64,000 nucleotides of DNA from M30B80 sp965656935 (GCA_965656935.1 CBFHMG010000009.1:1-64000), one strand, 5' to 3'; counted from the stretch's first letter, positions 15,251 through 23,699 are shown. Notes: generated from the sequence alone by a model not told the origin. Program-made: numbers and translations.

Positions 15251-16240
15251 TTGGTTCAACATGTGTTTTTAGATGCAAATATTCTCTTGGATTTTTACCG
15301 CTATGGTTCAGACGATCTAAGTCAGGTTAAGAAATTACTTGCCTTGATGGAAGGTGAAGAGATTGTAATTTACTCGAACCAGCTACTGCGTGACGAAGTG
15401 AACCGTGGTCGAGAGGCGGAATTATCTCGCTCATTTGAAGCGCTTAGGAAGTTCAAATTCGAGCTAAAGTTACCAAATTACTGCAGTGGCTTAGATGAAG
15501 TGACGCCTTTATTTGAAAGCCTAAGGAATGCAAACCTGGATCACCAAAATTTGGTGCAAGCGGTGCAGGCAAAACTATCCAATAAAACGCTGGCGGCTGA
15601 TGAAATAATCACCAATTTATTCGAAAAAACCATAGATATAACAATCACTCCCGCCCTATTGGAAAGGGCAAATCAAAGGCAACAATTCAATAACCCGCCA
15701 CGAAAGCGCAAGGATTCGATCGGCGATTCATTGCACTGGGAGAGCCTCTTAAGCCTTGAGCCCATTTTGCGGCTGAACCTAATCAGTAGGGATGCCGACT
15801 TCGCCTCCGAAATTGATCCGACTAAGTTGAAGGATTTTCTTCGCTCTGAGTGGATCGAAGCCCATGGGAAGTCGGCTTGTGTTGATCTATACAACTCTCT
15901 AATTGATTTCTTTAAGGTTAAGTATCCTAAGATTAAATTATCAGAAGAGACGGAAAAAAACACTCTCATTTCCCAATTGGCAGCTTCACCTAATTTCGCT
16001 ACAACCCACAGCCTTGTCGAAGAACTTAGCAAATTTGATTTTTTTACCAATGGTCAAGCGGCCAAGTTATTTACGGCATTCGCCGAAAATCAACAAGTTC
16101 ATTGGATCGGCGAAGATGACGACGTAAATACGTTCTTTATTGGTCTCAAAGCTCAGGCATATCTTGCCCCAGGGGAGTATTACGACTTGATTGCAAATAT
16201 GTTGGGCGTTGATGAGAGCGAGTTCTTTTCTCCTTTTTAA
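15251..16240 (+). CDS. PIN-domain protein (DUF4935-like), probable ribonuclease
   Basis: This 329-residue protein begins at TTG 15251, with AAGGA upstream. Its N-terminus, HVFLDANILLDFYR, supplies the first catalytic Asp of a PIN domain. Further acidic positions occur in LRDEVNRGRE, in KRKDSIGDSLHWESLL (residues about 152-168) and in LISRDADF, in the order expected for a metal-binding nuclease site. The C-terminal 120 residues are unassigned and helical. No antitoxin gene is adjacent, so a classical VapC pair is unlikely; DUF4935-type PIN proteins stand alone. Base composition is clearly AT-richer than flanking genes, pointing to transfer. It may serve in RNA cleavage or defence, which is inference. 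Confidence 0.78.
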   Translation: MVQHVFLDANILLDFYRYGSDDLSQVKKLLALMEGEEIVIYSNQLLRDEVNRGREAELSRSFEALRKFKFELKLPNYCSGLDEVTPLFESLRNANLDHQNLVQAVQAKLSNKTLAADEIITNLFEKTIDITITPALLERANQRQQFNNPPRKRKDSIGDSLHWESLLSLEPILRLNLISRDADFASEIDPTKLKDFLRSEWIEAHGKSACVDLYNSLIDFFKVKYPKIKLSEETEKNTLISQLAASPNFATTHSLVEELSKFDFFTNGQAAKLFTAFAENQQVHWIGEDDDVNTFFIGLKAQAYLAPGEYYDLIANMLGVDESEFFSPF

Positions 16241-16396
16241 ATTCAGTCACTTCCGCCCGCCATAAACGGCTGTTTCGTCCGCAACTGCAAGTTCGACCGT
16301 CCTCGAACTCCGCAATAGCAGCCAATGTCTGCTATGCGGGCTACGAGCGCAGCATCGAGATAACGTGGCCAGAGTCCGTAATGGGCTGCCCCCCCC

Positions 16397-16431
16397 CAAA
16401 AAAAACAAAAACAGGCGCCCCGTGGGGCGCC
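16397..16431 (-). terminator. Terminator of the PotD-like gene
   Basis: GGCGCCCC (16414-16421) and GGGGCGCC (16424-16431) form a GC-rich hairpin. On the minus strand it is followed by TGTTTTTGTTTTTTTT, an excellent U-tract, 28 bp beyond the stop of the binding-protein gene. Confidence 0.88.
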
Positions 16432-16458
16432 CGTCTCTTGTCTCGCTCACCGCTTTAC

Positions 16459-17502
16459 TCAGAAGCCCGCTTTGATCCGCTCGAAGGCCTCTGCCTGACG
16501 CTCGCGCTGCTCGTTCGAGATCGGCAATTGCGCCAGAACGGGCACTGTGACCGTGCCCAGACCATTGGCTTCCAAAGTGTCCTCGCCCAATGACGCCAGC
16601 GCCGCCGCATTCGCCGTGCCAAAGCCGCCCTCCAGCAGGCCTTGCGCCGAGGCGGGGTTCAGCATCGCGTTGACATAATCATAAGCGAGATCTTCTGATC
16701 CAGGGGCCTCGACCATATTCACATAGCCGCAAAGCCAAGCGCTTGTGCCCTCGGACGTGTTGCGCTCATAGCCCACGGGGAAGCCTTCATCGGCCATGGC
16801 GACGGGCACTTCATTCCATGCCCAAGCCACCAGAACCTCGCCCGAACCCATCAATTGGCCCAGTTCAGCGGGATCGGTCCAATAGGTGCGCAGGTTTTCA
16901 TGGATAGAGCGCAGCCAATCGGCGGCGGCCTCGAATTGGGCATCTGTGGCATCGGTCCAATCGGTCACGCCTGTCGCCAGATAGGCCAGCGCAAAGGCAT
17001 CATCCACATTATCGGGGATCGACAAACGCCCTGCAAAAGCAGGGTCGGTGAAGACCGCCAGCGAGGAGACCTGATCGGGTGTGACTTCATCGGTGTTATA
17101 GGTCACCGCCGTGGTGCCGTAATCAATCGGCAGGAAATACAGATCAGCCGAGCCTGCGATCACATCTTGCCCCACAAGCGAGCTGTCGAGATCGGCAAAA
17201 GCCTCGATACGGGCGGTATCCCAAGGCTCGATAATGCCCGAGGCCTGCCAACGCGGCACGGAGCCTGCGCAGATATGGGTCACATCAGCCGTGAAGCCCG
17301 AGACCAGACGCTGGAACGCCTCGTCTTCATCGCCGAAGAACACAAAGCTGGGGCTGTCGCCATGGGCGTCGATATAGGGCTGGTGAAAGCTGGGGTCTTC
17401 AAAGCCGGAATAGTCGAAGACGAGCAGGCTGTCGTCTTGCGCAAAGGCTGGAAGAGCGGCGAGGGAAGCGAGGGTCGTGCCAAGAGCCAGATGTTTCTTC
17501 AT
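16459..17502 (-). CDS. PotD-like periplasmic substrate-binding protein
   Basis: This 347-residue protein starts with a Sec signal, MKKHLALGTTLASLAALPAFAQ, and the mature part follows the PotD/extracellular solute-binding family 1 pattern: LLVFDYSGFEDPSF, then FLPIDYGTTAVTYNTDEV, a WTDPAELGQLMGSGEV segment, and LAYDYVNAMLNP. It binds an organic solute in the periplasm for an ABC importer. No permease or ATPase gene is adjacent, whereas a PotBCA set without a binding protein lies 10 kb upstream, so the two may cooperate. It follows the GntR gene on the same strand by 76 bp and could be co-transcribed or controlled by it. Confidence 0.88.
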   Translation of the reverse strand: MKKHLALGTTLASLAALPAFAQDDSLLVFDYSGFEDPSFHQPYIDAHGDSPSFVFFGDEDEAFQRLVSGFTADVTHICAGSVPRWQASGIIEPWDTARIEAFADLDSSLVGQDVIAGSADLYFLPIDYGTTAVTYNTDEVTPDQVSSLAVFTDPAFAGRLSIPDNVDDAFALAYLATGVTDWTDATDAQFEAAADWLRSIHENLRTYWTDPAELGQLMGSGEVLVAWAWNEVPVAMADEGFPVGYERNTSEGTSAWLCGYVNMVEAPGSEDLAYDYVNAMLNPASAQGLLEGGFGTANAAALASLGEDTLEANGLGTVTVPVLAQLPISNEQRERQAEAFERIKAGF

Positions 17503-17578
17503 GATGTCCCCTTAGGTGATATGGAGGGTGGCAACTGGTCCTGAGCCTAGGAGAGGCCAGCCTGTCTCGCAAGGGGTC

Positions 17579-18328
17579 TCATGTGCTTGGTGCGGCCTCG
17601 CGCGCTTTGTCCCGCGCGGCCATGACCGAGCGCGCCAAATCCTTGGTATAGGCCTCAAGTGCGCTTAAGGCAGCGGTGCAGCCCGCGCCATCGCGCGCCT
17701 CGATCGCGTCCGCGATATCAGTATGGATCGCAACAATCGCCTCGCGGGAACGGGCGGTGAAGGTGATCATATTCATCAAGGGCTGCATCGCTTCAACGGC
17801 ACCGGCCAATTGATAGGCCATCACGGGGTTGCCCGCACCATCCACCAAAGCCCTATGTAGCGCGACATCCGAGGCGCAAAAGCTCTCATCGCTCAGGCCC
17901 GGTTGGGATTGGCGGTGAATCTCGGCGCGCATCGTGGCCAGATGATCGGCGCTGCGCCGTTCGGCGGCAAAGGGCGCACAGGCGCGTTCCAAGGCAAAGC
18001 GCGCCTCGCAGGCCACATCAAAGCTGACATCATTCATGCTCAGCAGCAGCGTCGAGGTTGTGATATGGTGGTTATAGGCATCGAGATAGGACAGCCTGTT
18101 CACAAAGGCCCCGCCAAAGGCCCCGCGCTGCGTGCGGATCAGCGATTGCGCGGCCAGCCGCTTGAGCGCCTCGCGCACCGTGGGCCGCGACACGTCGAAT
18201 TGCTCGGATAGCTCCGCCTCGGAGGGCAGACGCTCATCTACAATCAATTGCCCCGAGATGATCGCATCGCGGATCGCCTTGGCAATTTGCGCCGAAAGAT
18301 CGGCAGAGGAGTTTGGATCGATTTTCAT
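17579..18328 (-). CDS. GntR family regulator, FadR (FCD) subfamily
   Basis: This 249-residue regulator has an N-terminal winged helix (AIRDAIISGQLIVDERLPSEAELSEQF, then VSRPTVREALKRLAAQSLI) and a C-terminal all-helical FCD ligand domain, with metal-binding-type residues in ASDVALHRALVDGAGN and later IHTDIADAIEARD. It starts 2 bp from a perfect 22-bp palindrome that separates it from the divergent DUF2182-DUF1326-dmdA-acuI genes. That position suggests autoregulation and control of the DMSP genes; a GntR regulator next to dmdA is also known in Ruegeria. The effector is not evident; an acyl-CoA such as acryloyl-CoA is a guess. Confidence 0.92.
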   Translation of the reverse strand: MKIDPNSSADLSAQIAKAIRDAIISGQLIVDERLPSEAELSEQFDVSRPTVREALKRLAAQSLIRTQRGAFGGAFVNRLSYLDAYNHHITTSTLLLSMNDVSFDVACEARFALERACAPFAAERRSADHLATMRAEIHRQSQPGLSDESFCASDVALHRALVDGAGNPVMAYQLAGAVEAMQPLMNMITFTARSREAIVAIHTDIADAIEARDGAGCTAALSALEAYTKDLARSVMAARDKAREAAPST

Positions 18329-18330
18329 TT

Positions 18331-18352
18331 GTCAGACATTTAAATGTCTGAC
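18331..18352. promoter_or_regulatory. Perfect 22-bp palindromic operator of the GntR regulator
   Basis: GTCAGACATTT is followed directly by its exact complement AAATGTCTGAC. Flanking bases extend the half-sites to TTGTCAGACAT, close to the FadR-subfamily pattern TnGTnnnACnA. It fills the space between the GntR start (18328) and the divergent genes, so binding would repress or tune both. Confidence 0.8.
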
Positions 18353-18400
18353 ATCAAGGTTGGCAAGCGAAAACAAGGTGAGTCGGGGAGGGCTACGTCA

Positions 18401-19159
18401 GTGATCGCATCCCGTATCCGTTCCATGGCCGCGCCGCATTGGCTTACGCTTTTTGCCTTGATCCTTATGGGATGGGCCGCGCTGTTTGCTATGGCCGCCC
18501 CCCAGATCATGCGCGAGGGTGCCGCCCTTTACGGGGCCGAATTCTGGGCGGGGCTTTGCACCCTGACACCCGACGCGGCAGGCTTTGCACGGATCAGCTT
18601 GATGTGGGTCTTGATGTCGGCGGCGATGATGGCCCCCACAGCCTTGCCTGCTTTTGCCACCTATGACGATCTTGGCCATACGACCGATACCAGTTTCAGC
18701 CATTTGGTCGGGGGCTATATGCTGGTCTGGATTGGCTTTTCCGTCCTTGCCGCGGCCCTGCAATTCGTTTTGTTCCAAGCTGATCTGGTCTCGGCCTTGG
18801 GCGATAGCCGATCAAGCCTGTTTTCGGGGCTGCTGTTGATCGCGGCGGGGGCCTATCAATTCACGCCTCTCAAAGAGGCCTGCCTGTCGAAATGCCGCGC
18901 GCCGCTGACCTTTTTCATGTCGCATTGGGCCGATGGCCCCTTTGCGATGGGGCTGCGCCTTGGGGCGGTTTGTGTCGGCTGCTGCGCGGCTTTGATGCTT
19001 TTGGCCTTTGTCGGCGGGGTGATGAACCTCGCCTTTATGGGGCTGGCGACCATTTTGATGATTTTGGAAAAACTGCCCGAACTGGGCCGCTACATTACAC
19101 GCCCATTAGGCGTTTCACTTATGGGGGCAGGGTTGTGGCTCGGCCTCATGGGAACTTGA
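18401..19159 (+). CDS. DUF2182 membrane protein
   Basis: This 252-residue inner-membrane protein has about seven helices. Family hallmarks are MWVLMSAAMMAPTALPAF near residue 70, YQFTPLKEACLSKCRAP near residue 165 and LGAVCVGCCAALMLL near residue 195. The start is set at GTG 18401 because GGGGAGG lies nine bases upstream; an ATG at 18344 falls inside the operator palindrome and is unlikely to be used. DUF2182 proteins commonly occur with DUF1326 partners, as here; the cysteine pairs hint at metal or thiol chemistry, but no function is established. It is the first gene of the group leading to dmdA. Confidence 0.88.
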   Translation: MIASRIRSMAAPHWLTLFALILMGWAALFAMAAPQIMREGAALYGAEFWAGLCTLTPDAAGFARISLMWVLMSAAMMAPTALPAFATYDDLGHTTDTSFSHLVGGYMLVWIGFSVLAAALQFVLFQADLVSALGDSRSSLFSGLLLIAAGAYQFTPLKEACLSKCRAPLTFFMSHWADGPFAMGLRLGAVCVGCCAALMLLAFVGGVMNLAFMGLATILMILEKLPELGRYITRPLGVSLMGAGLWLGLMGT

Positions 19160-19173
19160 GGAAGGACCCCGAT

Positions 19174-19866
19174 ATGACTGCTGAAAAGATAACTGCGCCT
19201 GCCAAGATCTCGAACAGGCATCCTGCCGCCAAGCCGACCGGTTTGGGCACTGTGCCTTGGGCGATCAAGGGAGAGCTGATCCTCAATTGCAACTGCACCG
19301 TATTCTGTCCTTGCGTGGTCAGCCTTGGCAAACATGCCCCGACCGAAGGCTATTGTCAGGCATGGGCAGGGGTCCGCATTGATGAGGGCTTTTATGGCGA
19401 TGAGGATATCTCGGGCCTGAATGTCGGGCTTGTCCTCGAGATCCCGGGCTTGATGGCGCGCGGCAATTGGAAAGCGGCCGCCTATATCGACGAGCGCGCC
19501 TCCTATGCGGCCTATGAGGGGCTTCTCAATATCTTCTCGGGCAAGGCCAAGGGCACAACGGGGCTGTTCTCGGTTCTCGTCAGCGAATTTCTGGGGGCCG
19601 AACGCGCGCCCGTGATCTTCGAGAATGAAGGCTCGGCGCGCCGCCTGATGGTGGGTCGCTTCATTCAGGGTGAGGTCGTGCCTGTGCAAGGCAATAACCC
19701 CGATGAAGATATCGTGGTGACCAATACAGGCTATTGGATGGGGCCTGATATCACCGTGGCCACCGCCACCAAAGGCCGCGTGCGCGCCTTTGGCCGTGTG
19801 TGGGATTTCGATGGCCGCTCGGCCGAGATTTGCCAGATCGACTGGATCGGTCCTCAAGGAAAGTAA
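19174..19866 (+). CDS. DUF1326 domain protein
   Basis: This 230-residue protein starts at ATG 19174 after the strong site GAGGAAGGA; the open frame extends far upstream but without meaning. Near residue 35 it has LNCNCTVFCPCVVSLGKHAP, the cysteine cluster typical of DUF1326, then a beta-rich body with YCQAWAGVRIDEGFYG and WKAAAYIDERAS. No signal peptide or membrane segment is seen. It is paired with the DUF2182 gene (14 bp gap) and lies 6 bp before dmdA, so it is probably co-transcribed with the DMSP gene. Function is unknown; a copper- or thiol-related role is often suspected from the cysteines. Confidence 0.85.
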   Translation: MTAEKITAPAKISNRHPAAKPTGLGTVPWAIKGELILNCNCTVFCPCVVSLGKHAPTEGYCQAWAGVRIDEGFYGDEDISGLNVGLVLEIPGLMARGNWKAAAYIDERASYAAYEGLLNIFSGKAKGTTGLFSVLVSEFLGAERAPVIFENEGSARRLMVGRFIQGEVVPVQGNNPDEDIVVTNTGYWMGPDITVATATKGRVRAFGRVWDFDGRSAEICQIDWIGPQGK

Positions 19867-19872
19867 ACGCAT

Positions 19873-20976
19873 ATGGCATCACTCTCGCCTTCGCGCCGCA
19901 TCCGGCGCACCCCGTTTTCCGATGGTGTCGAGGCCGCAGGCGTCAAAGCCTATACGGTCTATAACCACATGCTGTTGCCCACGGTGTTCCGCTCACTGGA
20001 GGAGGATTACCATCATCTGAAGGAAGCCGTTCAGGTTTGGGATGTCGCTTGCGAGCGTCAGGTCGAAATCCGTGGCCCCGATGCTGCGCGGCTTGTCCAG
20101 ATGCTGACCCCGCGCGATCTGCGCGGCATGCTGCCCGGCCAATGCTACTATATGCCTGTGGTGGATGAGACAGGCGGCATGTTGAATGACCCTGTCGTGC
20201 TGAAACTGACCGAGGATCGCTGGTGGATTTCGCTGGCCGATAGCGACATGCTGCTATGGGTCAAAGGTATTGCCTATGGCTATCGTCTGGATGTGTTGAT
20301 CAATGAGCCCGATGTCTCGCCTCTGGCGGTGCAGGGGCCGAAGGCCGATGATTTGATGGCCGATGTCTTTGGGGATGCGATCCGCGATTTGCGCTTCTTC
20401 CGCTTTGGCTGGTTCACATTCGAGGGCCGCGATATGGCCATTGCGCGCTCGGGCTATTCCAAACAGGGCGGTTTCGAGATTTATGTCGATGGCAGTGATA
20501 TCGGGATGCCCCTTTGGAACGCTTTGATGGAAGCGGGCAAACCTTTGGATGTGCATGCGGGCTGCCCCAATGCGATTGAACGGATCGAGAGCGGCTTGCT
20601 TAGCTATGGCAATGATATGACGGCCGATAACACGCCGCATGAATGTGGGCTTGGCCGGTTTTGTAACACCCAGACGGCGATTGGCTGTATCGGGCGGGAT
20701 GCACTGTTGCGGGTGGCCAAGGAAGGCCCAGTCAAACAGCTGCGCGCGATTGCCATTGAGGGCGACAAGATCCCCGTATGTGACAGACCTTGGATTTTGA
20801 CCTCAAAAGGCAAACGCGTGGGGCAGGTGACCTCGGCGGTTTGGTCGCCCGATTTCAAAACCAATGTGGCCGTAGGCATGGTGCGCCTGACCCATTGGGA
20901 TGAGGGATCAGAGATCGAGGTTCAATTGCCAGATGAAACGCGTGCCGCAACCGTGCATGAGAATTTCTGGAATTGA
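19873..20976 (+). CDS. dmdA: Dimethylsulfoniopropionate demethylase DmdA
   Basis: This 367-residue protein belongs to the glycine-cleavage T-protein fold and follows the Roseobacter DmdA sequence closely from the start (SPSRRIRRTPFSDGVEAAGV, then AYTVYNHMLLPTVF and VWDVACERQVEIRGPDA). It also has GMLNDPVVLKL, RSGYSKQGGFEIYVDG and HAGCPNAIERIESGLLSYG. It transfers a methyl group from DMSP to tetrahydrofolate, giving methylmercaptopropionate, the entry step of the demethylation pathway in the cytosol. acuI follows 60 bp downstream. dmdB, dmdC and dmdD are not in the window. The GcvT paralogue is the only serious alternative and is made unlikely by the close match and by acuI. Confidence 0.95.
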   Translation: MASLSPSRRIRRTPFSDGVEAAGVKAYTVYNHMLLPTVFRSLEEDYHHLKEAVQVWDVACERQVEIRGPDAARLVQMLTPRDLRGMLPGQCYYMPVVDETGGMLNDPVVLKLTEDRWWISLADSDMLLWVKGIAYGYRLDVLINEPDVSPLAVQGPKADDLMADVFGDAIRDLRFFRFGWFTFEGRDMAIARSGYSKQGGFEIYVDGSDIGMPLWNALMEAGKPLDVHAGCPNAIERIESGLLSYGNDMTADNTPHECGLGRFCNTQTAIGCIGRDALLRVAKEGPVKQLRAIAIEGDKIPVCDRPWILTSKGKRVGQVTSAVWSPDFKTNVAVGMVRLTHWDEGSEIEVQLPDETRAATVHENFWN

Positions 20977-21036
20977 TTACAATATATTACGGTGTGAGCC
21001 TAATGTGGTTTTACCGTTAAACGAGAGGGACATGAG

Positions 21037-22029
21037 ATGACATTTCGCGCTTTGGTGGTGGAAAAGGATGATGAGGGCAAAACATCGGCCTCGGTTCAAC
21101 AACTCGACGAGGCGCAGTTGCCCGACGGCGATGTGACGGTCGCGGTTGAATATTCCACGGTGAATTACAAAGACGGCCTCTGCGTTGGACCGGGTGGCGG
21201 TTTGGTGCGCAATTACCCCCATGTTCCTGGCATCGATTTTGCGGGCACAGTCGCGCAGTCGGACAACCCCGCCTATAAAGCGGGCGATCCGGTTGTGCTG
21301 ACGGGCTGGCGCGTGGGTGAGGCGCATTGGGGCGGCTATGCTGAGAAAGCGCGGGTTAAGGCCGATTGGCTGGTGCCATTGCCTGAGGGGCTGAGCGCGC
21401 GTGCCGCGATGGCCGTGGGCACGGCAGGGTTCACTGCGATGCTGGCGATCATGGCTTTGGAAGATCACGGGCTGTCGCCCGATCAAGGCGAAGTGCTTGT
21501 CACGGGGGCTGCAGGCGGTGTCGGCTCGGTGGCCACGGCCATTCTGGCCAATCTGGGCTATCAGGTGGCGGCCGTTACTGGGCGGCCTGAGCAGGCTGCT
21601 TATCTGGAAGGTTTGGGGGCGTCGCGGATTGTTGCGCGCTCAGAATTGAACGAGACGGTTAAGCGCCCCTTGGAGGCCGAAACATGGGCGGGCTGCGTGG
21701 ATGCGGTTGGCGGCGATATGCTGGCGCGGGTCTTGGGCCAGATGAAATATGGCGCTTCGGTCGCGGCTGTTGGTCTGGCGGGGGGCGCGGGCTTGCCTGC
21801 CACGGTCATTCCCTTCCTTCTGCGGGGCGTGAACCTGTTGGGGATCGACAGTGTGATGCAGCCCTATGAGAACCGTCTGCGCGCATGGGAGCGGATCGCG
21901 CGTGATCTGCCGATGGATAAGCTGGAGGCGATGATTGTGCCTGCAGGGCTTGAGGAATTGCCTGCGCTTGCAAAATCGATCCTGAAAGGCGGTGTCAGGG
22001 GCCGTGTTGTGGTTGATGTGACCGCGTGA
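21037..22029 (+). CDS. acuI: Acryloyl-CoA reductase AcuI
   Basis: This 330-residue zinc-independent medium-chain dehydrogenase/reductase opens MTFRALVVEKDDEGKTSASV and shows VEYSTVNYKDGLCVGPGG, VPGIDFAGTVAQSDNP and the NADPH-binding VTGAAGGVGSVATAILANLG near residue 155. The YhdH/AcuI family reduces acryloyl-CoA to propionyl-CoA, which detoxifies acrylate and completes DMSP cleavage-derived carbon use. Its position directly after dmdA matches the known roseobacter arrangement. A separate promoter in the 60-bp gap is possible. The upstream sequence GAGAGGGAC serves as ribosome site. Confidence 0.95.
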   Translation: MTFRALVVEKDDEGKTSASVQQLDEAQLPDGDVTVAVEYSTVNYKDGLCVGPGGGLVRNYPHVPGIDFAGTVAQSDNPAYKAGDPVVLTGWRVGEAHWGGYAEKARVKADWLVPLPEGLSARAAMAVGTAGFTAMLAIMALEDHGLSPDQGEVLVTGAAGGVGSVATAILANLGYQVAAVTGRPEQAAYLEGLGASRIVARSELNETVKRPLEAETWAGCVDAVGGDMLARVLGQMKYGASVAAVGLAGGAGLPATVIPFLLRGVNLLGIDSVMQPYENRLRAWERIARDLPMDKLEAMIVPAGLEELPALAKSILKGGVRGRVVVDVTA

Positions 22030-22074
22030 GGGCTTGGGTTTAGGCCTTTCGTATTTTTGGAAAGATGAAAGACA

Positions 22075-22137
22075 GCGTTTCGCGTTGGAATTTGGGTTTC
22101 AGGCGGCTCGATCTGGAGCAAGTTTAACGCGAAACGC
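22075..22137. repeat. 12-bp inverted repeat with 39-base interior (REP-like)
   Basis: GCGTTTCGCGTT at 22075-22086 is matched exactly by AACGCGAAACGC at 22126-22137. The interior contains a second small hairpin (GCTC-GATCTG-GAGC). It lies between acuI and the photolyase gene and could fold as a branched RNA at the end of the acuI transcript, or be a dispersed intergenic repeat. Confidence 0.55.
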
Positions 22138-22203
22138 AATCAGGGCTTGAACCCGCACGGCCTGCGCTAGATTGCCATGGGTAAGACAAAAACGATTGGC
22201 GAT

Positions 22204-23622
22204 ATGAGCAAGCCCCCTGTCATTTTCTGGACGCGCCGTGATTTCAGGCTGCGTGATAACCCTGCATTGAGCGCGGCCTGTGCCAGCGGTGCGCCTGTGA
22301 TCCCTGTCTTTATCTGTGATGAGGTGGTCGAGGCCCATGGTGCCGCGCCGAAATGGCGTTTGGGATTGGGGGTGGAGGCCTTTGCGCGCGGCTTGCGAGA
22401 GGCGGGCAGCGGGTTGGTCTTTCGGCGCGGGACGGCGTTGGAGGTGTTGCGGGCGCTGATGGCCGAGACGGGCGCGCGCGAGATCCATTGGAACAGGCTC
22501 TATGACCCTGAGGCGCGTGCGCGCGATGAGGCGGTCAAATCAGGCTTGAAGGCAGATGGTCTGGAGGCTGTCAGCCATGCAGGCCATGTGATTCATGAGC
22601 CTTGGACGGTGCAGACAGGCACGGGCGGGTTCTACAAGGTTTATACCCCGTTTTGGAAAACGCTGCGCGGGCGCGATGTGGCGCCAGCGCTTTCACTGCC
22701 GAAACTGGCAGCGCCTGCATCCTGGCCCGAAAGCGAGGCGATTGCGGATTGGGGCTTGGACCATGCGATGCGGCGTGGCGCTGACGTGGTGCGCGGGCAT
22801 CTCAATATCGGTGAAGAGGCGGCGTTGACGCGGCTTGAGAGATTTATCGAGAGCGGTGTCGAGAGCTATGTCGAGATGCGCGATGCCTTGGCCGAGAACG
22901 GCACCTCGCTTTTGTCGGAAAATCTGGCCTATGGCGAGATATCGGCGCGGACCTGCTGGCATGCGGGCGCGCGCGCCATGCAGGAGGGTAAAGCGGGGGC
23001 CGAAACCTTCCTCAAAGAGGTGATCTGGCGCGATTTTTCCTATCATCTGGTGTATCACACCCCGCATATCACCCGCGCCAATTGGCGGCCTGAATGGGAT
23101 GGTTTTGCATGGAACACTGATGCCAGCGATCCGCAATTTCAGGCATGGATGCGCGGGCGCACGGGTATGGAAGTGGTCGATGCCGCGATGCGCGAGATGT
23201 ATGTGACGGGCCGCATGCATAATCGGGCGCGGATGATTGCGGCCTCCTATCTGACGAAACATCTGCAGATGCATTGGAAGCTGGGATTGAAATGGTTCGA
23301 GGAGTGCCTTGTGGATTGGGACCCCGCTGCCAATGCGATGGGGTGGCAATGGTCGGCAGGCTCGGGCCCTGATGCGACACCTTATTTCCGCGTCTTCAAC
23401 CCCGAAACACAAGCCGAGAAATTCGACAAATCAGGCCGTTATCGGCGCAGATGGGTGGCGGAACTGGCCCCCAAAGCGGGGGCGCAGGCGCTGTCTTATT
23501 TCGAGGCGATCCCGAAAAACTGGTCTATGTCTGCGACTGACCCGTATCCCGATCACCCGATTGTCTCGGCCAAGGAAGGGCGCAGCCGTGCGCTTCAGGC
23601 CTATGAGACGCGTGGATTTTGA
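22204..23622 (+). CDS. phrB: Deoxyribodipyrimidine photolyase (cryptochrome/photolyase family)
   Basis: From ATG 22204 the protein has 472 residues; an ATG at 22177 would add nine residues of no family similarity. The N-terminal Rossmann part starts PPVIFWTRRDFRLRDNPAL. The FAD domain has the conserved segments FLKEVIWRDFSYHLVYH, TGMEVVDAAMREMYVTGRMHNR, ASYLTKHLQMHWKLG and DWDPAANAMGWQWSAGSGPD. It repairs cyclobutane pyrimidine dimers with blue light, using flavin and probably an antenna folate. It is a single gene, fitting a surface-dwelling marine bacterium. A cryptochrome role is less likely since the repair-type tryptophans and motifs are intact. Confidence 0.94.
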   Translation: MSKPPVIFWTRRDFRLRDNPALSAACASGAPVIPVFICDEVVEAHGAAPKWRLGLGVEAFARGLREAGSGLVFRRGTALEVLRALMAETGAREIHWNRLYDPEARARDEAVKSGLKADGLEAVSHAGHVIHEPWTVQTGTGGFYKVYTPFWKTLRGRDVAPALSLPKLAAPASWPESEAIADWGLDHAMRRGADVVRGHLNIGEEAALTRLERFIESGVESYVEMRDALAENGTSLLSENLAYGEISARTCWHAGARAMQEGKAGAETFLKEVIWRDFSYHLVYHTPHITRANWRPEWDGFAWNTDASDPQFQAWMRGRTGMEVVDAAMREMYVTGRMHNRARMIAASYLTKHLQMHWKLGLKWFEECLVDWDPAANAMGWQWSAGSGPDATPYFRVFNPETQAEKFDKSGRYRRRWVAELAPKAGAQALSYFEAIPKNWSMSATDPYPDHPIVSAKEGRSRALQAYETRGF

Positions 23623-23699
23623 TAATTTGAGAGATGAAAAGCCCTTGTGAGAGGGTGGTTTAATGCGCCAAAAAGAGCACAAGACTTGGGGAGAAGGCT

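Noticed and set aside
16389..16410. C-run and A-run as a frameshift or contingency tract
   Set aside because: They lie outside genes and are explained as the U-tract of the PotD-like gene terminator.
18344..18400. ATG 18344 as start of the DUF2182 gene
   Set aside because: It lies inside the GntR operator palindrome and has no ribosome site; GTG 18401 has GGGGAGG upstream and keeps all family residues.
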